64,000 nt of DNA from Photobacterium sp. TLY01 (lineage in GTDB: Bacteria; Pseudomonadota; Gammaproteobacteria; Enterobacterales; Vibrionaceae), in the NCBI RefSeq assembly GCF_021432065.1, contig NZ_CP090365.1, forward strand, positions 496,001-560,000, read 5' to 3'. Shown piece after piece: positions 1 to 8,702 of this stretch; position 1 is the first letter of the stretch; the number at the start of each line of letters is the position of its first letter. Position numbers and translations under genes: made by a program. The notes under the pieces are model-generated. The model saw only the letters and a list, made by a program, of their open reading frames with translations. It had not been told where the DNA came from and did not search any database.

Positions 1-85
1 TGTCAGAAATAACGGCAATATTTTATCAGAATCTGACCATAATGATGCATCAATTTTAGATGTCCGGTGTGAATAGGCGAACAGA

Positions 86-724
86 ATGTCTGACAGTCAG
101 GTTGAGTTAAAGATAAACATGTTGCGGTCGGGATATGAAACATCCCAGGAGCAGGCATTGACAGTAAGTTTGCCCGCAGGCAAACACCTTGCCCTTTCCG
201 GCCGCTCAGGCAGCGGAAAAACGAGTTTGTTACAGGTACTGGCTGGTTTACAACCGGCCAGTTCAGGCCATTTTCTGTGGCAGGGGCAGGAAATCAGCGC
301 CGCTAATTTGCGCTGGTGGCGTCAGCAATTCTGCTATTTACCGCAAACGCCAGTGATGGGGGGCGAATCGGTGGTGGATGCCTTGCGGCTGCCATGGGCC
401 CTGAAAGCCCTGAAAGACGAGATGCCCGACGATCAACGCTGTGTGGATGTGCTGTTGTCACTGGATATTGAGCATGATCTGGAAAAAGCGGTGAGCGAGT
501 TGTCCGGCGGCGAAAAGCAACGGGTGGCCATTGCCCGGGCGCTGTTGATGGATCGGCCCGTCTGGTTGCTGGACGAGCCAACCTCGGCGCTGGACAGGAC
601 CAGCCGTGATCAGGTGATGGCCCAGCTGGCGTTACAGCCACTGACGTGTGTCTCTGTGTCCCATGATCCTCACTGGCTGGCATCGGCAGAATATCAGATT
701 GAACTGGGAGGGCGTGATGAATGA
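86..724 (+). CDS. fetA: ABC transporter ATP-binding protein, FetA/YbbL-like
   Basis: Soluble ATPase subunit (212 aa) that powers the membrane partner encoded directly downstream. All ABC landmarks are visible: Walker A GRSGSGKTS (about residues 39-47), Q-loop at YLPQTP (84-89), signature LSGGEKQR (139-146), Walker B VWLLDEP (159-165) and the H-loop histidine in SVSHD near residue 195. The last 8 bp overlap the start of the permease gene, so the two are translationally coupled. In E. coli the FetAB (YbbLM) pair is linked to iron export and oxidative stress resistance. The assignment here rests on the pairing with a UPF0014 permease; the transported substrate is inferred. Confidence 0.8.
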   Translation: MSDSQVELKINMLRSGYETSQEQALTVSLPAGKHLALSGRSGSGKTSLLQVLAGLQPASSGHFLWQGQEISAANLRWWRQQFCYLPQTPVMGGESVVDALRLPWALKALKDEMPDDQRCVDVLLSLDIEHDLEKAVSELSGGEKQRVAIARALLMDRPVWLLDEPTSALDRTSRDQVMAQLALQPLTCVSVSHDPHWLASAEYQIELGGRDE

Positions 725-1487
725 TGCTGTAGCGATTTCAAATCTGTCGCTGGCCGGGTTTTATCTGTTGCTGCTGGTGCCGCTGGCGTTGTTTTACCGC
801 TGGCAATTGGGGCTGAGCAAGTCAACCGTCACTGCTGTGCTCCGAATGACCTTGCAGCTGGCTGTGGTGGGTTTGTATCTGCAAACCCTGTTTAATTTCC
901 AGCATCTCGGGCTGAATCTGTTATGGCTGGGGATCATGGTGACCGTGGCAGGTTTCAGTATCTGCCGCCGCGCGGGGATTGCGCTCGGAAAAGCGACACT
1001 GGCCGTGATCACTGGCTTGCTGGTGTGCTTGCTGGTGGTGCTGCCACCCATGCTGGTCGGTTTGATTCATGCTGAACCCTGGTGGCAGGCGCAATATCTG
1101 ATCCCAGTCGCCGGCATGATTCTCGGCAATGCCCTGACCGCCAATGTGCTGGCGCTGGAGCGCTGGTATACCAGCCTGAAAGAGAAAAATAACGAGTACC
1201 AGTTTTATCTGGCGATGGGCGCGCCGCATCCTGTTCAGCCGTTTCAGCGAGAAGCGGTCAAAGCGGCTCTACTGCCGCAGCTAGCCAGTATGAGCACACT
1301 GGGAATCGTGGCCTTGCCGGGGATGATGACAGGTCAGATCCTTGGTGGCACAGAGCCTGTGCTGGCAGTGAAGTATCAACTGGCGATCATGATTGCCATT
1401 CTGGTTGCCGTCTCTGTGAGTGTTGCGGCCACCTTAGGCATGATGAGCCGGTTTGCCTTCAACCGCTATGGCCAGTTCGTGCTCTAG
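717..1487 (+). CDS. fetB: ABC transporter permease, FetB/UPF0014 family
   Basis: Integral membrane protein of 256 aa, rich in hydrophobic segments (about seven), of the UPF0014/YbbM (FetB) family. The motifs AVLRMTLQLAVVGLYLQ and the late LPGMMTGQILGG stretch are typical of the family. ATG at 717 is preferred over an upstream in-frame codon at 648 because GGGAGGG lies just before it and the resulting length fits the family. It overlaps fetA by 8 bp and forms an operon with it. Its 3' end overlaps the convergent LysR gene by 54 bp. Probably exports a metal ion such as iron, by family knowledge only. Confidence 0.8.
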   Translation: MNDAVAISNLSLAGFYLLLLVPLALFYRWQLGLSKSTVTAVLRMTLQLAVVGLYLQTLFNFQHLGLNLLWLGIMVTVAGFSICRRAGIALGKATLAVITGLLVCLLVVLPPMLVGLIHAEPWWQAQYLIPVAGMILGNALTANVLALERWYTSLKEKNNEYQFYLAMGAPHPVQPFQREAVKAALLPQLASMSTLGIVALPGMMTGQILGGTEPVLAVKYQLAIMIAILVAVSVSVAATLGMMSRFAFNRYGQFVL

Positions 1488-2390
1488 CGACATCGAATTT
1501 ATCTGTGCTCTGAGCCATTGCACAAAACAGTCGATGGCCGCGGAATGGCGATGGCTAATCAGGTAATAACCGGCATTGGCCTGCAGGGGGGCAAACGGAG
1601 ACACTAAACGGCCTTTTTTGACATCATCACCTATCAATGCCTGCCGCGCCATGGCAACGCCCAGCCCGGCTTCGGCTGCTGCCATCGCCATGTCTGTCCG
1701 GTTAAAAAAGTGGCCGCGCCGGCTGTCGGCCTGGATATGCATGCTGTGAAACCAGTAGCGCCACTCGGTATCCCGCTCCGCATTGCGCCACGGCATGGCA
1801 TCATGCAGTAACGTCACCTGGTGCCAGGCCTGCGGATGCAACCAGTCAAACTTTGCCTGATAGTCAGGGCTCATGACCGGCAGCAGGGATTCTGCCATCA
1901 GCAGGCTGGTTTTGCCGTCATCTTTAATTTCTTCATGGCGGCGGTAATCAATCACTAAATCGCAATCTGTATCCCGGCTGTCGACCAGCGCGCCATCGGC
2001 AAAGGTTTGGATATTAATATCCGGGAAGTGCTGATAGAAATCATGCAATCTGGGTACCAGCCATTTAAAGGCAAAAGAAGGGGTCAGCCTGAGGCGAATT
2101 TCCCCTTCGGGCTGGGGCTCAGTCTGAAGCTCCCGAATAACCTCGGCAATATCAGTCAGGCTCTGGCTGACAACCTGATGCAACCGCAGGCCAGGCTCGG
2201 TCAGCGTGATCCCTCTGGCATGACGTTGAAATACCGGGAAGCCAAGCTGTTGCTCCAGCTGACGTATTTGCTGGCTGACCGCACCGGTTGTGATATGTAA
2301 CCGACTGGCTGCACCGGTAAAGCTGGTGGTTCTGGCGGCAACATCAAACGTAGCCAGCGCCGCCAGCAGGTTGCCCTTTATGACTGACAT
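1434..2390 (-). CDS. LysR-family regulator, GcvA-like, next to dadA
   Basis: LysR-type transcription factor of about 318 aa. The N-terminal winged HTH covers FDVAARTTSFTGAASRLHIT and GAVSQQIRQLEQQLG, and a periplasmic-binding-like effector domain follows from about residue 90. The subfamily resembles GcvA/DsdC-type regulators of amino acid metabolism. It is transcribed divergently from dadA across a short gap with a small palindrome at 2451-2465, so it is the likely regulator of D-amino acid catabolism (inference from context). ATG at 2390 (MSVIKGN) aligns with relatives; ATG at 2420, ten codons upstream, is possible. The 3' end runs 54 bp into fetB on the other strand. Confidence 0.8.
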   Translation of the reverse strand: MSVIKGNLLAALATFDVAARTTSFTGAASRLHITTGAVSQQIRQLEQQLGFPVFQRHARGITLTEPGLRLHQVVSQSLTDIAEVIRELQTEPQPEGEIRLRLTPSFAFKWLVPRLHDFYQHFPDINIQTFADGALVDSRDTDCDLVIDYRRHEEIKDDGKTSLLMAESLLPVMSPDYQAKFDWLHPQAWHQVTLLHDAMPWRNAERDTEWRYWFHSMHIQADSRRGHFFNRTDMAMAAAEAGLGVAMARQALIGDDVKKGRLVSPFAPLQANAGYYLISHRHSAAIDCFVQWLRAQINSMSLEHELAIAVEGKPAHHA

Positions 2391-2450
2391 CTTCTCTATC
2401 TCTTCGGGTCGCGCTGACATGTTCTGTCAGCTAGGCTTTAACGATGAGCT

Positions 2451-2465
2451 TATAGAAAAACTATA
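2451..2465. promoter_or_regulatory. Palindrome in lysR-dadA intergenic region, possible LysR site
   Basis: TATAG-AAAAA-CTATA, a perfect 5-bp inverted repeat around an A tract, sits between the divergent lysR and dadA starts. LysR proteins bind dyad sites of this type near divergent promoters, so this may be the operator or part of it. Only the symmetry is seen; binding is inferred. Confidence 0.35.
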
Positions 2466-2590
2466 CGCTGGTGTTAATAATTATCGATTGTTAAGGCGAT
2501 GTAAATCCCGCAATCTGCGCTTTTATTCAGGTGCGGAGAGTACCTTGATCACTTTCCCACCGGTATCAGCCACAGCGAAGCGAGAAACGT

Positions 2591-3856
2591 ATGGAAGTCA
2601 TTGTATTAGGAAGCGGTGTTGTCGGGTTGACGTCAGCCTGGTATCTGGCGCAGAACGGGCATCAGGTGACGGTGATCGACCGTCAATCCCGCAGCGCGGA
2701 AGAAACCAGTTTTGCGAATGCCGGGCAGATTTCCTACGGCTACTCTTCACCGTGGGCAGCGCCGGGCATTCCGGCAAAAGCTATAAAGTGGCTGGTCCAA
2801 AAACATGCGCCATTAAAAATCAAACCGTCGTTATCGCCGGATTTGTACAGCTGGATGGGTAAGATGCTGGCCAATTGCAATTATGTCAGCTATCAACGCA
2901 ATAAGGCCCGTATGTTACGGGTTGCAAATTACAGCCGGGAAAGTCTGATTGAGTTGCGTCAGCAGCATGATTTGCAGTATGAAGGCCGTCAGCAAGGCAC
3001 CTTGCAATTGTTACGGACTCAGGCGCAGCTTGACGCTGTCGGTAAAGATATTCAGGTACTGGAAGAAAGCGGTATCCGCTTTGAATTGCTCGACGTGGCC
3101 GGATGTATTGCTGCAGAGCCTGCGCTGGCGAAAGTGCAGGAGAAAGTGGCGGGTGGTCTGCGGTTGCCGGATGATGAAACCGGCGATTGCTATAAATTCT
3201 GTCAGCAACTGACAGCTCTGGCCGAGCAGGCCGGTGTCACTTTTATGTTTGAGACTCAGATTAAAGGGCTGCGCCATGAAGCGGGGCGCATTGTGGCTGT
3301 CGATACCGACAAAGGCGAGTTCAAAGCGGATGCTTATGTCGTGGCGCTAGGCAGTTACTCAACAGCCATGCTGGGATCTCTGGGCATGCAGTTACCCGTT
3401 TACCCGGTCAAAGGGTATTCGCTGACCATGCCGCTGAAAGACAGCGATGGCGCCCCTGTATCGACCGTGATTGATGAAACCTATAAAGTCGCCATGACAC
3501 GGTTCGATAACCGTATTCGTGTCGCCGGCACAGCTGAGCTGGCCGGTTTCAATCTGCATCTGACTGAGCAACGCAAAGAAACCATTGCGATGGTGGTCAA
3601 TGATTTGTTCCCTGACGGCGGCGATCTGAACCAGGCGGAGTACTGGACGGGCCTGCGGCCAATGACACCGGATGGCACCCCGGTGATCGGGAAAACGCCT
3701 TTCGATAATCTTTACACCAATACCGGGCATGGCACGCTGGGGTGGACCATGGCCTGTGGCTCGGGTCGCCTGCTGGCCGATATTGTCAGTGGCAAAGACA
3801 CGGATATCGATACAGACGGCTTATCGATTCACCGCTATCTGCACACTGCAGGTTAA
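2591..3856 (+). CDS. dadA: D-amino acid dehydrogenase small subunit, FAD-dependent
   Basis: Flavoprotein of 421 aa that oxidises D-amino acids (mainly D-alanine) to 2-oxo acids and ammonia, passing electrons to the respiratory chain at the inner membrane. The N-terminus carries the dinucleotide-binding motif GSGVVGLTSAWYLAQNG (about residues 7-23). DRQSRSAEETSFANAGQISYG follows as in DadA proteins, and the C-terminus has the FAD-contacting GLRPMTPDGTPVIG and NTGHGTLGWTMACGSG segments. Length matches the family (about 415-435). No alanine racemase gene (dadX) follows, unlike in E. coli. A divergent LysR gene lies upstream and a strong hairpin follows the stop codon. Confidence 0.93.
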   Translation: MEVIVLGSGVVGLTSAWYLAQNGHQVTVIDRQSRSAEETSFANAGQISYGYSSPWAAPGIPAKAIKWLVQKHAPLKIKPSLSPDLYSWMGKMLANCNYVSYQRNKARMLRVANYSRESLIELRQQHDLQYEGRQQGTLQLLRTQAQLDAVGKDIQVLEESGIRFELLDVAGCIAAEPALAKVQEKVAGGLRLPDDETGDCYKFCQQLTALAEQAGVTFMFETQIKGLRHEAGRIVAVDTDKGEFKADAYVVALGSYSTAMLGSLGMQLPVYPVKGYSLTMPLKDSDGAPVSTVIDETYKVAMTRFDNRIRVAGTAELAGFNLHLTEQRKETIAMVVNDLFPDGGDLNQAEYWTGLRPMTPDGTPVIGKTPFDNLYTNTGHGTLGWTMACGSGRLLADIVSGKDTDIDTDGLSIHRYLHTAG

Positions 3857-3864
3857 TGTTTTTA

Positions 3865-3893
3865 CCCGGTCAGGCTGTCAGCACCTGACCGGG
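3865..3893 (+). terminator. Hairpin after dadA
   Basis: A perfect 10-bp stem (CCCGGTCAGG / CCTGACCGGG) with a 9-nt loop lies 8 nt after the dadA stop codon. The downstream tract is only modestly T-rich (ATATTTCC), so it is a probable but not textbook terminator. Confidence 0.55.
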
Positions 3894-4226
3894 ATATTTC
3901 CTCTTCCTCCCTCTTCATTAAGCTTCATCTTTTCCTGCTCAGGGACCGCCACAGGTTTCCCCTTCTACGCCTTGCTGTCCTGGCGCATGAGTGCTTCAGC
4001 GTCAGTTTCCAATTCATCTCAGTCATTTTAATTCGCCTCTGGTAAAGCTTTGATATGACATCAGTTGTACTGTATCTTTACGGGCTTTATCACCTTGAGG
4101 CGCAGGAAATCCTGGCGTCACCGGGTTATTAAAATTAACAAATAAAGGCAGTGCGCCGCTCTGTTTCTGGGAAAGAGTGTCAGGGGAAAGCGAGTGGCGT
4201 ACTGTGAAACAGGGATATTTGAATCA
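3894..4226. other. Intergenic stretch without a supported gene
   Basis: Between the dadA hairpin and the next lipoprotein I see no convincing coding frame or repeat. The part nearest 4227 presumably carries the promoter of the lipoprotein gene. A GTG at 4194 preceded by AGGGGA is a possible alternative start for that gene. Confidence 0.5.
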
Positions 4227-4943
4227 ATGCATAAACGATTTGTGATGCCAGCTGTGGCAATGATGCTGGCCTTGTCGGGCTGTTCTTCCATCAGTGAAGA
4301 AGAATGCCGGCTGGGTGATTGGTATCAGATAGGATTGGCCGATGGTCAGAAGGGGAAAAAGAATTACTCGGCCATTTACAGTGAAGAATGTGCTGAATAT
4401 GGCGTATCTGTGGATCTGAAATCCTACCAGGAAGGTCGCCGCGAAGGATTAACCACATACTGTACTTACGAAAATGGCACGCTGGTGGGTCAGTCCAATG
4501 CAAGTTATGACAATGTCTGTCCGGCTGATTTAGCCAGAGATTTTCTGTCGGGCTATACCCCTTACTATAATCTGGCACAAGCGCAATCCAGATTCAGCGC
4601 AGCCGAAAGCAGTGTGAGTAGTTATCAAGCGAAGCTGGAAGAGGACACCTTATCCAGTGATGACAGGAAAACGTTTAAAGCTGAGCTGAAATCGGCCAAG
4701 TCGCGGATGGAACGTGCGGAGTTCGACGTGAATCGTTTTGAATATGAACTTGCCGTTCATAAGATTGACAGAGAAATAGGTCAGATTCATCACCAGTTGA
4801 CCTCGGATAAACTGCCTCAAGCGCAGAAGGCAGCGCTGAATCAACGTCTTGCCAGTCTGAACAATCAGCGCAAATACTACGAGACCCTGTCTACCACTGA
4901 AAATACGATTCAGAATATCAAAAACATTGCTGATTTATTTTGA
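4227..4943 (+). CDS. Lipoprotein, DUF2799-like
   Basis: Predicted lipoprotein of 238 aa. The start MHKRFVMPAVAMMLALSGC gives a classical type II signal peptide with lipobox LSGC. It is followed by CRLGDWYQIGLADGQKGK and a matching YQEGRREGLTTYC segment, the paired pattern of DUF2799 proteins (W-x(3)-G-x(2)-DG and Y-x(2)-G-x(2)-GL). The C-terminal half (about 120-230) is charged and helical, probably coiled coil, with QAKLEEDTLSSDDRK and HHQLTSDKLPQAQKAALNQRLASL. It sits alone. Function is unknown. ATG 4227 was chosen for the signal peptide; GTG 4194 would add 11 residues before it. Confidence 0.75.
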   Translation: MHKRFVMPAVAMMLALSGCSSISEEECRLGDWYQIGLADGQKGKKNYSAIYSEECAEYGVSVDLKSYQEGRREGLTTYCTYENGTLVGQSNASYDNVCPADLARDFLSGYTPYYNLAQAQSRFSAAESSVSSYQAKLEEDTLSSDDRKTFKAELKSAKSRMERAEFDVNRFEYELAVHKIDREIGQIHHQLTSDKLPQAQKAALNQRLASLNNQRKYYETLSTTENTIQNIKNIADLF

Positions 4944-5309
4944 ATGTGACTGAGTGGCTTTTCACTATCAAGCATGTTGTCATGCCCGTGTATGTCAGAG
5001 CGCAGTATGTGACCTTTCAGATAACACGTCATTGCCTTGGTGCTTATTATCGCTGAATTTCGTTTGAATGAATTTAATGTCTGCTTTTCGTCAGAAAAGC
5101 AGCTTAAATTAATAGCTTTATCACTAGTGCTAGTGTTTTCTTGAAGTCAGTCATGTGATCTTGAGTTAAAACTTTAATTATTGTTGCATATCATCTGTGC
5201 GCATATTTTGAGGTCTGCCGGGATCTGACAAAACAATTTGAATTTAACATTCTTGTAACCTTGTGTTTCGTCAACAATGTGTGGGCGAACAACACACAAG
5301 GAGTCACAC
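4944..5309. other. Intergenic region upstream of the M28 peptidase
   Basis: AT-rich non-coding stretch between the DUF2799 lipoprotein and the peptidase. It contains a small palindrome, CACTAG-TG-CTAGTG, near 5122-5135. AAGGAGTC just before 5310 is the peptidase ribosome binding site. No other feature is supported. Confidence 0.45.
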
Positions 5310-7097
5310 ATGCAAGTATGCATTACAACAAAAAAGACGCTTCTCGCCACGCTCATCAGCTCAACCATGTTGACCGGCTGTTATTGGGATGACCCGAAAG
5401 AAGCAGCGGCTTACGTCAGTAGCGAAATCGAACATGAAGATGTGGTCGAGCATTTGGTCGAACTGGAAGCACGTGCCACGCCGACATCCGATGGCAGCTC
5501 TGTGACCCGTGCTGCCGGCTCAGACGGATACCAGTACTCGGTTGATTACATCATCGAAGTGATGAAAGAGCATGGCTATAAAGTGTCGACGCAGGAGTTT
5601 GATTTCCGCGCATGGGAAGAGCTGGCCGGCACAAAACTCAATGTTGACGGCACCGATCTGATTAGTACGCGTGAAGCCGGTGAAGGTGTTGAAGCAGACT
5701 ATGCAGTGATGTCCTATTCGGGCAACTCGAATGGCGAGCTCACGGGTGATCTTGTCTTTGTGACGCCGGATTTCAATTTTGACAGCCCGAATTACGATGA
5801 TACCGATGGCTGTGAAGCTGCTGATTTTGACGGTAAACCGATCGCCGGAAAAGTGGCTGTGATTCAGCGGGGTGGCTGTAACTTCACCACGAAGGTGGAG
5901 CATGCGCAAAATGCCGGTGCGAAAGCGGTGATCGTCTTCAACCAGGGTAATGATGAAGGCCGCAAGGCTGTGGTGAATGGGACGCTGGGCAGCGATACAG
6001 CGGCGACTGTACCGGCCTTTGGTGCCCGGTTCGACATTGCCAAACAGTGGTTTGATGCCAGCCAGACTCAGACAGTCCCCGTGGTACTTGCTGTGGATGT
6101 GAAAGATGAAATGGTTGTGACCCAGAACGTGATTGCGGAAACCAGACGCGGTAATCCGAATCAGGTGGTGATGCTGGGGGCGCACCTGGATTCTGTCCCG
6201 GAAGGTCCTGGTATCAATGATAACGGTTCAGGGACAGCGGGTTTGCTGGAATATGCAGTGACCCTGGCTGACACCAGAGCGCCGGTGAAGAACAAAGTCC
6301 GCTTCGCCTGGTGGGCGGCAGAGGAAGCAGGCTTAGTCGGCTCTGAGTATTACACCAACGAGTTGTTTGCCCCTATCTATGATCAGGCTCAGAACGAGAT
6401 TCTGGCAGAGCTGGGTCTGGAAGATCCCAGCCAGTTGACAGAAGAACAGATTGAGCTGGTCGAAGCTCGCTACACTAAGCTGAACAAAGTGAAGCTGTAT
6501 CTGAACTTTGACATGATTGGTTCGCCAAACTACATCTTCGGTGTCATGGACGGCGATTTGTCGGATACCAAAGACAGCCCGGACAATGCCTATACCGGTG
6601 ACTTCAAACCGCCATATGGTACGTCTGATATTGAAGCGACATTCAATGAGTTCTTTACGGCCAAATCTGAATTCACTGTGCCTCAGGCGCTGTCAAAACG
6701 GTCCGATTATGCCGGATTTGCCGATTGGGGCGTAGCGTTTGGTGGCCTGTTCACCGGCGCTGAGAAAGTGAAAACCGCTGAAGAAGTAGATCAGTTTGGC
6801 GGTGAAATTGATGTGGCTTACGACAGATGTTATCACCAGGCCTGTGATGATCTGAACAACGTCAGTCAGAAAGCCTTGTTTGTGAATACCCAGGCGCTGG
6901 CCTATGTCACGACTTACTATGCGTTCAGCAAACCACTGTTCCCTGAAGTGGAAGCACCTGCCGCGAAAACCATGACGCGCATGCAGAGCGATCTGAAACC
7001 AACGCAGAAACTGCGTATCGGCGAGAAGCTGAAAGCCGCAGAGAGCCATTCGGATCACGGTCATTTCCACGGTGACTTTGATCAGGATCGCCAGTAA
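5310..7097 (+). CDS. Secreted M28-family metallopeptidase with PA domain
   Basis: Lipoprotein-type zinc peptidase of 595 aa. The N-terminus MQVCITTKKTLLATLISS continues to lipobox LTGC, so it is exported and probably anchored. A protease-associated (PA) domain follows (about 140-240, with VAVIQRGGCNFTTKVEHAQ). The M28 catalytic domain has its ligands in order: AHLDS (about 292), NDNGSG (about 303), AAEEAGLVGS (about 338), FDMIGS (about 400) and YHQACDD (about 508). Family members are aminopeptidases related to the Vibrio leucine aminopeptidase and yeast-type Y peptidases, so release of N-terminal amino acids outside the cytoplasm is likely. The C-terminal tail is histidine-rich (SHSDHGHFHGDF). 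ATG 5310 follows an AAGGAG ribosome binding site. A strong terminator follows. Confidence 0.9.
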   Translation: MQVCITTKKTLLATLISSTMLTGCYWDDPKEAAAYVSSEIEHEDVVEHLVELEARATPTSDGSSVTRAAGSDGYQYSVDYIIEVMKEHGYKVSTQEFDFRAWEELAGTKLNVDGTDLISTREAGEGVEADYAVMSYSGNSNGELTGDLVFVTPDFNFDSPNYDDTDGCEAADFDGKPIAGKVAVIQRGGCNFTTKVEHAQNAGAKAVIVFNQGNDEGRKAVVNGTLGSDTAATVPAFGARFDIAKQWFDASQTQTVPVVLAVDVKDEMVVTQNVIAETRRGNPNQVVMLGAHLDSVPEGPGINDNGSGTAGLLEYAVTLADTRAPVKNKVRFAWWAAEEAGLVGSEYYTNELFAPIYDQAQNEILAELGLEDPSQLTEEQIELVEARYTKLNKVKLYLNFDMIGSPNYIFGVMDGDLSDTKDSPDNAYTGDFKPPYGTSDIEATFNEFFTAKSEFTVPQALSKRSDYAGFADWGVAFGGLFTGAEKVKTAEEVDQFGGEIDVAYDRCYHQACDDLNNVSQKALFVNTQALAYVTTYYAFSKPLFPEVEAPAAKTMTRMQSDLKPTQKLRIGEKLKAAESHSDHGHFHGDFDQDRQ

Positions 7098-7122
7098 TCA
7101 TCAGCCATTCACCCTGAACAGA

Positions 7123-7153
7123 AACAGCCACGCATTTGCGTGGCTGTTTTTTT
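7123..7153 (+). terminator. Rho-independent terminator after the M28 peptidase
   Basis: An 11-bp perfect stem (AACAGCCACGC / GCGTGGCTGTT) with loop ATTT leads into a run of seven T. It lies between convergent genes and may also serve the minus-strand gene ending at 7179. Confidence 0.9.
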
Positions 7154-7178
7154 GGTGAAAGCATGATTGTACGCAGTG

Positions 7179-7598
7179 TTATTGGGCCGTAATAATATCC
7201 ATCACCAGCTTGCCGTCTTCACGGATCGGGCCATCTTCTTTCGCGCCCAGAGTATATTCAAACACGCCGGTTTTCATCCCGCCATCTTCACCGTGGAGCA
7301 TCAGCATCAGCATTTCACCGGTGTCGACAGGTTCCATGAGAATCGCGACGACATCCTGGTTCATCCCTTTTTTGACTGGCGCATAACCCACTACAGGTCC
7401 GGGCTTCATCTCTTTATTGGTGCGATGCACAACCAGCCAGCCATTCGCATCGGATTCGATCATTGCCGCCGTGACTGTGCCTTCAGAGACATCCTGATTC
7501 GCGCCTTTTACGCTGTTGGCGGCATGTGCTGCGGCCGTTGTCCCTAAAAATGCGATTGCCAGAGTCAACATCAGTGATTTTTTAACGATTGTTTTCAT
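7179..7598 (-). CDS. Exported protein, resembles DUF7282 domain proteins
   Basis: Small exported protein of 139 aa with a Sec signal peptide (MKTIVKKSLMLTLAIAFLG, cleavage after AAAHA). The mature part contains DANGWLVVHRTN, VVGYAPVKKGMNQDVVAIL, LMLMLHGEDG and EDGPIREDGKLV. That pattern resembles the beta-sandwich DUF7282 domain, known from archaeal and bacterial surface proteins; the match is from memory. AGGAAG precedes the start. It is a single gene, convergent with the peptidase. Function is unknown. Confidence 0.65.
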   Translation of the reverse strand: MKTIVKKSLMLTLAIAFLGTTAAAHAANSVKGANQDVSEGTVTAAMIESDANGWLVVHRTNKEMKPGPVVGYAPVKKGMNQDVVAILMEPVDTGEMLMLMLHGEDGGMKTGVFEYTLGAKEDGPIREDGKLVMDIITAQ

Positions 7599-7933
7599 CA
7601 GTTCTTCCTGTTTTTTGTCATGTGATTGATTTGAAGAGCAGTAAGCTGTGTTGTCTGTGAACTACCTGAGTATGGTCCAGGGTTTGGCATGGATCACAAA
7701 ATACGGGTGAATGAAGGGGTTATAAATGTAAGGAATTGTTTCTTATGGCGTTGGTGTCAGCGGTGAGCATGGTGGCTTTTTAGGTTCTGTTTGACGGTGC
7801 AATGGGTATTGGCTTGCACCTGAATCAGTGAATGTTTTCAAAGAATTGAATAATCAACCTGTTTGACATGATTGAAATGCCATACAGTCCGTTTGCAATA
7901 ATGATTATGTGTAGCTCACGATGGATAATATGA
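7599..7933. other. Intergenic region between divergent small genes
   Basis: This gap should contain promoters for the minus-strand exported protein (start 7598) and the plus-strand gene at 7934. I see no palindrome, repeat or RNA gene that I can support. Confidence 0.4.
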
Positions 7934-8221
7934 ATGTCTGAAAAATATCAGTTTTTCTGTGTTCCCAATACAGAGAGAAAAGAATTCACTTACCTGAATA
8001 TGTCATCTTCAAGCTTTATTGAAGAGAAAAAGGCATTGCTCCGGCAGGGATTTGAAGTTGAGGATGATGTGATTTACGCAGAGAATCCGGAGGAAGCCGT
8101 CAAAAAGTTTCGCTCTAACTATGTCTATCATCTGGAAGAGTACAATGCGTCAACAAACATCTTTTATACGCTGCTCCACGCTTTTCAATGGCTGAAAGGC
8201 AAGCTGACAGGTAAAAGCTAG
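7934..8221 (+). CDS. Small hypothetical protein
   Basis: A 95-aa protein, charged and probably cytoplasmic, with a mostly helical C-terminus (EEAVKKFRSNYVYHLEEYNAS and FYTLLHAFQWLKGKLTG). No known domain is recognised. A weak GGAT sequence precedes the ATG. A good terminator 45 nt after the stop supports it as an independent transcription unit. Relatives are probably restricted to Vibrionaceae, which is a guess. Confidence 0.6.
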   Translation: MSEKYQFFCVPNTERKEFTYLNMSSSSFIEEKKALLRQGFEVEDDVIYAENPEEAVKKFRSNYVYHLEEYNASTNIFYTLLHAFQWLKGKLTGKS

Positions 8222-8266
8222 TCACCATCATCTCGGTCAAGTCACTGAATATTGCCGGTGTGGGAT

Positions 8267-8295
8267 AAGCCGCTGAATTAACAGCGGCCTTTTTT
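8267..8295 (+). terminator. Rho-independent terminator after the 95-aa gene
   Basis: GCCGCTG-AATTAA-CAGCGGC followed by C and six T. The hairpin also overlaps the last codons and stop of the convergent small lipoprotein gene, whose TAA is read from the loop. Confidence 0.8.
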
Positions 8296-8469
8296 GGCTT
8301 GTCCTGGCGGGCAGAAACTGCCGTTACCGCCATGGTGGTGATCATCATAGTCGCCATTGGTGGTGGCTTTGATGTTGACACCGTCTACTTCGCCCTCAAC
8401 ATGCGTCAATTGGCAACCGGTCAGAGACAAGCTGACGGCCAGTAAGCCAAACAGAGTGAATGATTTCAT
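8278..8469 (-). CDS. Small lipoprotein
   Basis: A 63-aa lipoprotein precursor. MKSFTLFGLLAVSLSLTGC gives a clear lipobox (LTGC), leaving a mature peptide of about 45 residues with a histidine cluster (DDHHHGG) and two C-terminal cysteines (FCPPGQAKKGRC). Such short His-rich lipoproteins are common in Vibrionaceae; the function is unknown. Its 3' end lies inside the terminator of the convergent gene, an economical arrangement that also constrains its C-terminal sequence. Confidence 0.65.
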   Translation of the reverse strand: MKSFTLFGLLAVSLSLTGCQLTHVEGEVDGVNIKATTNGDYDDHHHGGNGSFCPPGQAKKGRC

Positions 8470-8551
8470 GATTCATGCCATCAAATGGGAAAAGCGGGCA
8501 CTCTAAATGATTTTCGCAAGGCTTGTGTTAGCCCGGTGTCAATGATTGCTG

Positions 8552-8580
8552 ATCCTGCCAAAATCCACTTCTGGCAGGAT
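8552..8580. other. Inverted repeat upstream of the 185-aa membrane protein gene
   Basis: A perfect 9-bp stem (ATCCTGCCA / TGGCAGGAT) with an 11-nt loop lies in the 230-bp gap between the small lipoprotein and the gene starting at 8703. It has no T tract. It may be an operator or a 5' leader structure. Confidence 0.4.
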
Positions 8581-8702
8581 AATCTGACAATATTGCGAAA
8601 AATTAGTTTTAACTCTGGCGAAAAGTTCTGCAAAGTGCTTGTAAACTGATAGTAACCTTTGAAATTAGACTTTCTTTGTTGGCTACCTGTCAGGAGGCAA
8701 AC

